The notes beneath the pieces were generated by a model. It saw nothing but the letters and a program-made list of their open reading frames with translations, did no database searches and was not told the DNA's origin. Source: CAVALG01 sp963656085 (GTDB lineage: Bacteria; Bacillota; Clostridia; Oscillospirales; Acutalibacteraceae). Taken from it: 11,607 nucleotides of DNA. The DNA is taken from contig CAVKHV010000051.1 in assembly GCA_963656085.1 (NCBI GenBank), forward strand, positions 1 through 11,607, read 5' to 3'. Made by a program: the position numbers and the translations under genes. Below are positions 1 through 4,545 of this stretch, one piece after another (the stretch's first letter is position 1; every line of letters begins with the position of its first letter).

Positions 1-152
1 CGCCACGATATAAATTCTGATTCTTGTACCGTTAAAGTGTGTTTACACAAAATTCTAAGAAGAGCCCAAATCAGAAATGAATCTCTGTTTTGCTTTCATA
101 CAGTGCTTTTTATGTTCAGTTCAATCTTAAAACTGAATTGCAATATCATATT

Positions 153-187
153 ATCCCTCTCGTGCTATGGCGCGGGAGGGATTTTTA
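153..187 (+). terminator. Rho-independent terminator of an upstream gene
   Basis: ATCCCTCTCG (153-162) pairs with CGGGAGGGAT (173-182) with one imperfect position, across a 10-base loop. The stem is followed at once by TTTTTAT. The gene it would end lies to the left of the window, or its 3' end is not recognisable in the first 150 bases. Confidence 0.65.
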
Positions 188-639
188 TGCATTTTTTAAA
201 AGTGAGAAGAATACTTGGCTCAAAACAATTATTTTTCTGCCACTTGATAAGCGGGGCTGAAAAGTCTATCAAGAAAAAGTTTTGCTTTGGGGGTTAATTT
301 TTCGGCGGTTTTTCAGCAATCCAATATAGAGGGTGAAAAGCTCGGCGAGTGAATATGAGCAGCTTAACAAACCGAGAGAATCAGCTCCAAAATGTTCTTT
401 GACAACTGAATAACCGACTGAATGGGATATGACCTGTGCAATTTCTTTTTACAAAAAGTATGTGTGGCAACTTCAGAAAAAATGGGAAAGAAACAGCAGT
501 ATGACAAAATGGCAAAGAAAATCGGAGCAAAAAAATCTCATCATCCAAAAAATATTTTTCTGAAAACTATGCATATTTTCCATTGTTTTTGACGTTAGGT
601 GAGAGGAAGAAAGGAGTGGTGCTTATGGGCGACTGAAAA
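188..639. other. Gene-free stretch before the mobilization genes
   Basis: I see no convincing gene here. The sequence is A-rich. A TTGACA hexamer lies at 399-404, but no good -10 box sits at normal distance. A 36-codon frame (482-592) encodes a lysine-rich peptide but lacks a ribosome site. At 611-617 there is a good AAGGAGT-like Shine-Dalgarno sequence ahead of ATG at 625, but that frame stops after three codons. The stretch may be the leader of the mobilization transcript. Confidence 0.5.
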
Positions 640-757
640 GCCGTGGCTATACGTGGCTGTAAAATGCGTAAGAATAGCGAGCATAGGTTTTGTATAGCCA
701 AAACCGGAGCGCACATTCGTGCGAAAGGGGTACGCCCCTTATACCCCCGTGAGAAAA
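640..757 (+). other. Candidate origin of transfer (oriT)
   Basis: Just upstream of mobC lies a dense set of inverted repeats. TGGCTATA (644-651) is matched by TATAGCCA (693-700). CGCAC-attc-GTGCG is at 710-723 and GGGG-tacg-CCCC at 727-738, followed by TTATACCCCC. Relaxases of this type usually nick beside an inverted repeat upstream of mobC. The tacgccccttatac block (731-744) loosely recalls the GCGCCCTTA nic region of pC221-type MOBP plasmids. The call rests on position and repeat structure. The exact nic site is a guess. Confidence 0.55.
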
Positions 758-769
758 GAGGTGATTTAA

Positions 770-1090
770 ATGCGGGAGCGAACAAAACAGATAAATTTCA
801 GAGTGTATCCAACCGAAGCAGAGGTTATAAAGCGCAAGGCGCGAAAGTGCGGACTGAGCATTTCGGACTATGTGCGAAACTGCGCTTTAGAGCGCAAAAT
901 TGCAGAGCTGCCGAGAGAGGTGCTCGGAGAAGCATACAGAATTATCGGCGCGGTGCGGATGCAGCTTTCAGATTACGGCGGCACGGAAAAGTACACAGGA
1001 CCGCTTGAAAAAGCGCAGGAGATTCTTTTGGACATTTACCGCGGAAAGGAGGTGAATGCGAATGGCGGTGACGAAGATATGGCAGGTTAA
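770..1090 (+). CDS. MobC-like ribbon-helix-helix mobilization protein
   Basis: This 106-residue protein has the pattern of relaxosome accessory proteins of the MobC/RHH type. The N-terminus (residues 1-35) begins RERTKQINFRVYPTEAEVI and continues with CGLSISDYVRNCAL, the typical beta strand plus two helices that bind oriT DNA. The remainder is helical and probably mediates dimer or relaxase contacts. The family helps the relaxase find and nick oriT, and often represses its own promoter. The start is supported by an AAAGAGGTGA ribosome site ending six bases before the ATG. The gene overlaps the relaxase by 29 bases, so the two are probably translationally coupled. The candidate oriT lies directly upstream. 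The family assignment is from pattern recognition only. Confidence 0.8.
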   Translation: MRERTKQINFRVYPTEAEVIKRKARKCGLSISDYVRNCALERKIAELPREVLGEAYRIIGAVRMQLSDYGGTEKYTGPLEKAQEILLDIYRGKEVNANGGDEDMAG

Positions 1091-2552
1091 GGGCAGTCTT
1101 GCCGACGTGGTAAAGTATGCAGGCAATCCCGAAAAGACAAAGGCGAGCGATCTTGCACGGGTCGTCGAATATGCGACAGACGAGCACAAAACGCTTGATG
1201 AAAACGAGCAATTTTACGCTGTGACAGGTGTAAATTGCAATGCAAAAACGGCGCTTGCCGAGATGCTTGCCGTGCAGGAGCGGTTCGGAAAAACCGGCGG
1301 CAATGTGGCTTACCACGCGTACCAAAGCTTCAAAACCGGAGAGGTTACGCCGGAGCAATGCCATAGGCTCGGCGTTGAGCTTGCGCAAAAGATGTGGAGC
1401 GACAAATATCAGGTGCTGGTTGCTACTCATTTTAACACGGGAACGCTGCACAACCACTTTGTTATTCAGCCGGTGTGTCTGTGGGACGGCAAAAAATACG
1501 ACTGCAACAAGCGCGAGTATTACCGTATGCGGCAGCTATCCGACGAGATGTGCCGCCGCGAGGGACTGACGGTGATTGAAAATCCCGGCAGGCGTGCGCC
1601 GCGACAAATTTATTTTGCCGAGAAAAACGGAGAGCCGACCAAATACAATCTTATGCGCGAGGCAATCGACGAGGCGCTCTCTTGCAGCTGCAACGAGGCG
1701 GAGTTTGAGACTGCGCTGCGGCAGTTCGGCTACCGAGTATATCTCGGCTTTAATGTAAAATATGCGACAATTCGTTCGCTCGGATCAAAGCGCGGAACAC
1801 GGCTTTTTAGGCTCGGCGAAGAATATGACCGATCGGCAATTTTTAAAAGGCTTGACGAAAATCTGCAATATGACCGACTGAACATCAATCAGCGGTATGA
1901 AACTCGATTTTATAAATTCACCTATACTTGGGTAGATACACACCCACCGCCGCCGGAATATAATCTGCGAAAGGCGTTATACAGCTTTAATATAGACCGC
2001 GCGTCGCTCATTGAAATTTACGCGGTGCTGTTTGTGCTGATTTTGGATTTGACCGTTCAGACGATCAAGTCGGCGGTGGAGCTTCTCTTGCCCGAAACTC
2101 AGGTACCCGAGTGTGTTATAGCGGCGTGTATGAAACCGAAATCGCCGGAAATGCGTGAAACTGCGCGATTTGTCGAACGGTACACGCGGCAGCTGATGCT
2201 GCTCTCGCAGGAGAAATTCGGGAGCATAGACGAAGTGCAGGCTTATATTTCCGACCACGAGCTGAAAATCGCCGAAGTGCAAGTCTATCGCGAGCATTGG
2301 AAAAATAAGCTGCGCAATGCAAAAACGCCCGAACAAGCTGCCGAATACACTAAAAAGCGCAACCGCTGCACCGAAATGCTCAAAAATCTGCGCTTTCAAA
2401 AACAGGTTGCAGGAACGCTCGTTACCGACGAGCCGGAAATCAAACGGCTGCTAAAATCCGAGCAAAATATTCAGCGCGGCAACGATCCCTACGAGTGGGC
2501 AAACGGCTACCGTATGCACGACGCAAAAACCGACAAAACACTGTCAAGATAA
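1062..2552 (+). CDS. MOBP-type relaxase (relaxase/mobilization nuclease domain)
   Basis: This relaxase would nick one strand at oriT and stay covalently bound to it during transfer to a recipient. Numbered from ATG 1062 (496 residues), it shows a motif I-like KYAGNPEKT with candidate catalytic Tyr19, a helix around YHAYQSFKTGEVTPEQ, and the metal-binding histidine motif VATHFNTGTLHNHFVI (His123, His130, His132). These are standard for clostridial MOBP relaxases. The C-terminal third is less conserved; it has a hydrophobic stretch at 322-350 and a basic helical tail. ATG 1062 is preferred over ATG 1056 because the AAAGGAGG site (1045-1052) is nine bases from 1062 but only three from 1056. The gene overlaps mobC. 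The last residues may be affected by a frameshift: another frame is open to 2655 and reads like protein. Confidence 0.88.
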   Translation: MAVTKIWQVKGSLADVVKYAGNPEKTKASDLARVVEYATDEHKTLDENEQFYAVTGVNCNAKTALAEMLAVQERFGKTGGNVAYHAYQSFKTGEVTPEQCHRLGVELAQKMWSDKYQVLVATHFNTGTLHNHFVIQPVCLWDGKKYDCNKREYYRMRQLSDEMCRREGLTVIENPGRRAPRQIYFAEKNGEPTKYNLMREAIDEALSCSCNEAEFETALRQFGYRVYLGFNVKYATIRSLGSKRGTRLFRLGEEYDRSAIFKRLDENLQYDRLNINQRYETRFYKFTYTWVDTHPPPPEYNLRKALYSFNIDRASLIEIYAVLFVLILDLTVQTIKSAVELLLPETQVPECVIAACMKPKSPEMRETARFVERYTRQLMLLSQEKFGSIDEVQAYISDHELKIAEVQVYREHWKNKLRNAKTPEQAAEYTKKRNRCTEMLKNLRFQKQVAGTLVTDEPEIKRLLKSEQNIQRGNDPYEWANGYRMHDAKTDKTLSR

Positions 2553-2679
2553 ACCGAAACTATCCGTTTCAAATTCAAATTATAAATTAACATCTTCGGA
2601 AACGTCTGACGGAATAACCGTCACGGTGAATGAAATCGCCAAATTTAACCAATAATGAAAATGTGAGGAGTTTGATAAA

Positions 2680-2928
2680 ATGGAATTTGTAATGGATAAC
2701 GAACTGAAGCTGGCAAAGGTGTGGTGCTCCCACGCCGATCAAAGGGACGAGGCAAAGCAGCAAAAGCTAAAGGACTTTATTGCCGATTGCAGAAAGAAGA
2801 AAATCTTTGTCTGCGTTTATGAATCGGGCGACGGTGATCTTTTGGAAAATACCAAAGAGCTGCTTGCCTACAATCTTAATAACCCGACACCGCGTGCAAA
2901 GACTTCAAAATCGCGCGACGCGCGGTAA
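2680..2928 (+). CDS. Small uncharacterised protein of the mobilizable element
   Basis: I do not recognise a named family. The 82-residue protein is charged and soluble, with no signal peptide or membrane segment. It starts with helical, acidic sequence, then has a lysine-rich helix (AKQQKLKDFIADCRKKK), a beta strand (IFVCVYES), a GDGDLLENTKELLAYN helix and a basic tail. The start at 2680 is supported by AGGAG (2666-2670) at nine bases spacing; an in-frame ATG at 2692 is the alternative. It lies 127 bases after the relaxase on the same strand and is followed by a strong terminator, so it is probably the last gene of the mobilization unit. My impression is that similar short proteins accompany relaxases in related elements, but I cannot verify this here. 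Confidence 0.65.
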   Translation: MEFVMDNELKLAKVWCSHADQRDEAKQQKLKDFIADCRKKKIFVCVYESGDGDLLENTKELLAYNLNNPTPRAKTSKSRDAR

Positions 2929-3013
2929 ATTGGGAGCGGCAGCCCGCCGCGCACATAACTCTTAACATTTTTAAATATCACTTTTCGCTTGACTGTAAGT
3001 CAGAGAGTTAAAA

Positions 3014-3066
3014 ATAGGGAACATTTGCGGGGATTTACCCTATCAAATGTTCCCTATGATTTTTTT
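3014..3066. terminator. Bidirectional terminator between convergent genes
   Basis: ATAGGGAACATTTG (3014-3027) pairs perfectly with CAAATGTTCCCTAT (3044-3057), a 14-bp stem with a 16-base loop. On the plus strand the stem is followed by GA and seven T. On the minus strand it is followed by TTTTTAAC. It separates the small mobilization-unit gene ending at 2928 from the ATPase gene ending at 3082 on the other strand. Confidence 0.85.
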
Positions 3067-3081
3067 GCAAATATCACATAA

Positions 3082-4305
3082 TTACTTATTAAGCAGCCAA
3101 TCGACGGCATTGACGACCTCTATTCCCTCATAGTTGCCGAGAGTAAAGCGGTCGAGCGTTATTACAGTTTTCGGGTAATTGTCGGTTATGCCTTTGAGCG
3201 GTGACATCTCTCTTTCAAAGGTGGACTCCTCGGTCATTGAGGCGGTGACTTGGTAATAGGACACATTGTCATTTTTTCTTGCGACAAAATCTATTTCAGT
3301 TGTGCCGACTTTTCCTATATTCACGCTGTAACCGCGGCGCAGCAGTTCAAAATAGATTATGTTCTCAAGAGAGAACCCGAGATCATACCTTTGCCTTGCG
3401 AGCAAATGCCGGCGAAGTCCGAGATCGACGATATACATTTTTCGATTCTTCTTTAGAAGCTGCTTGCCGAGCACGTCATATCGCTCTACGGGATAGAATA
3501 TATACGGCTCGGTCAGCGCCTCGACATAGTCGTCAACTGTGTTTTGCGATACCTTTCTGCCGCTTGACGTTACATAGTCCGCAATGCTTTTTACGGATAT
3601 TGGACTGCCGATTGAACCCGCAAGAAACCTTGATATATTTTTAAGCAAAGCGATGTCCGTAACCTTTCGCTTGTCGGTGTCGCTTTCCCTGTGCTTTTGC
3701 CGCTCCTCAATATCCTTAACGATTATGGTATTGTAAATACCCTCAAGGTAGGTGTCGATTTTTTCGCTGTCATCACCGAGATTTGTAATATAAGGAAGTC
3801 CGCCGTTTTTCATATATTCGGCAAAGAGTTCGTTTTTGTCGCCGCCCTTTTTTATCTGACAGAACTCGGCAAACGAAAGCGGCAGCATATTTATCTCCAC
3901 ATATCTTCCCGAAAGCAGCGTTGCAAGCTCGCCCGACAGCAAATATGCGTTAGAACCCGTGATATAAATGTCGGTATTTTTCTTGACATAAAGGCTGTCA
4001 ACCGCCTTTTGAAAGTTTTCGACCTGCTGTATTTCGTCTAAGAAGATATAGGTTGTCTCGGTTTTGTGCAGCCGTTCCTTTATATAGTTGTACAGTGTCC
4101 TGTAATCCGAAAGCTCCTCGTACTCCAGTTCCTCAAAGTTTATTGAGATTATCCGGTCATCGGAAACGCCCTCCGACTTTAAATAGTCGCGGTACATCTC
4201 AAGCAAGGTGGATTTGCCGCATCTGCGAATACCCGTAATTACCTTGATGACCTGCTCGTTTTTCCATTTTTTTAATTGATTTAAATATTCGTCGCGCTGT
4301 ACCAC
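3082..4305 (-). CDS. AAA-type ATPase with C-terminal DUF4143 domain
   Basis: This 407-residue protein has the AAA_14 plus DUF4143 architecture common in anaerobic bacteria; the family's role is not established. Visible ATPase features are the Walker A motif GIRRCGKST (25-33), the Walker B motif YIFLDE (86-91, Asp90/Glu91), the sensor-like TGSNA (116-120) and the LLSGRY arginine region (130-135). The middle contains a probable winged-helix-like segment (215-270). The C-terminal part has Glu320, EID (337-339) and YQVT (351-354), spaced like a restriction-nuclease-like (PD-(D/E)XK) core in which Lys is replaced by Gln-Val. The start is GTG, supported by AGGAGG eight bases upstream; a strong promoter lies at 4371-4343. 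It is transcribed against the mobilization unit and away from the recombinase, as expected of a cargo gene. A defence or addiction role is only speculation. Confidence 0.9.
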   Translation of the reverse strand: MVQRDEYLNQLKKWKNEQVIKVITGIRRCGKSTLLEMYRDYLKSEGVSDDRIISINFEELEYEELSDYRTLYNYIKERLHKTETTYIFLDEIQQVENFQKAVDSLYVKKNTDIYITGSNAYLLSGELATLLSGRYVEINMLPLSFAEFCQIKKGGDKNELFAEYMKNGGLPYITNLGDDSEKIDTYLEGIYNTIIVKDIEERQKHRESDTDKRKVTDIALLKNISRFLAGSIGSPISVKSIADYVTSSGRKVSQNTVDDYVEALTEPYIFYPVERYDVLGKQLLKKNRKMYIVDLGLRRHLLARQRYDLGFSLENIIYFELLRRGYSVNIGKVGTTEIDFVARKNDNVSYYQVTASMTEESTFEREMSPLKGITDNYPKTVITLDRFTLGNYEGIEVVNAVDWLLNK

Positions 4306-4342
4306 GGTGGTCGCCTCCTATGCAATTATTCTCTGCATTAAT

Positions 4343-4371
4343 ATTATACAATATTATTTCCACAAAGTCAA
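4343..4371 (-). promoter_or_regulatory. Sigma-A promoter of the AAA/DUF4143 ATPase gene
   Basis: Read on the minus strand, TTGACT (4371-4366) is followed after exactly 17 bases by a perfect TATAAT (4348-4343). The predicted transcript start is near 4336, giving a leader of about 30 bases that contains the AGGAGG ribosome site. Confidence 0.85.
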
Positions 4372-4375
4372 CGGC

Positions 4376-4432
4376 AAATTCCGAAATCGGAATTTAGAGG
4401 CTGATTTTAAAAGTTTATTCCGATTTCGGAAT
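4376..4432. promoter_or_regulatory. Pair of matching palindromes, probable operators
   Basis: Two copies of one palindrome lie in the divergent control region. The first has nine-base arms AAATTCCGA and TCGGAATTT around a central AA (4376-4395). The second has seven-base arms ATTCCGA and TCGGAAT around a central TT (4417-4432). Their centres are 39 bases apart. The first lies four bases upstream of the -35 box of the ATPase promoter; the second directly precedes a TTGACA hexamer (4433-4438) on the plus strand. This is the pattern of a dimeric repressor or activator site. No obvious DNA-binding regulator for it is encoded in the element part of this window apart from MobC. Confidence 0.65.
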
Positions 4433-4457
4433 TTGACAAGAATTATTGAGTATGAAA

Positions 4458-4478
4458 GTATCGAGTCTTATACGATAC
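4458..4478. repeat. Inverted repeat upstream of the recombinase promoter
   Basis: GTATCG (4458-4463) and CGATAC (4473-4478) form a perfect six-base inverted repeat with a nine-base spacer, ending three bases before the -35 box of the recombinase promoter. It could be a second type of operator, distinct from the TTCCGA palindromes. Confidence 0.4.
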
Positions 4479-4481
4479 ATA

Positions 4482-4510
4482 TTGACTTTTGGGTTCGATT
4501 GTATTACAAT
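4482..4510 (+). promoter_or_regulatory. Promoter of the serine recombinase gene
   Basis: TTGACT (4482-4487) is followed after 17 bases by TACAAT (4505-4510). The predicted transcript start is near 4517, leaving a short leader with AAAGGAG (4531-4537) before the TTG start codon at 4546. Because the recombinase frame continues into spoVT, this promoter would also transcribe the spoVT 3' part. Confidence 0.75.
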
Positions 4511-4545
4511 GTTGTTAGTTGAGAACACAGAAAGGAGAAACAAAG

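Noticed and set aside
37..297. 86-codon open frame on the plus strand
   Set aside because: No ribosome site, odd Cys/Phe-rich composition, and a terminator hairpin (153-187) lies inside it.
482..592. 36-codon frame encoding a lysine-rich peptide (MGKKQQYDKMAKKIGAKK and onward)
   Set aside because: The start looks protein-like, but there is no Shine-Dalgarno sequence before the ATG and the second half reads like translated AT-rich noncoding DNA. It could be a decayed gene remnant.
611..636. Good ribosome site followed by a three-codon frame (Met-Gly-Asp-stop), possible leader peptide
   Set aside because: The frame is too short to argue for function, and the site may be chance in a purine-rich stretch next to the candidate oriT.
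643..1008. 121-codon plus-strand frame overlapping mobC
   Set aside because: Arg/Ala-rich shadow of the mobC gene in another frame, without its own ribosome site.
4433..4461. Second recombinase promoter from TTGACA at 4433-4438
   Set aside because: The hexamer at correct spacing (AAGTAT, 4456-4461) matches the -10 consensus poorly; the promoter at 4482-4510 is much better.
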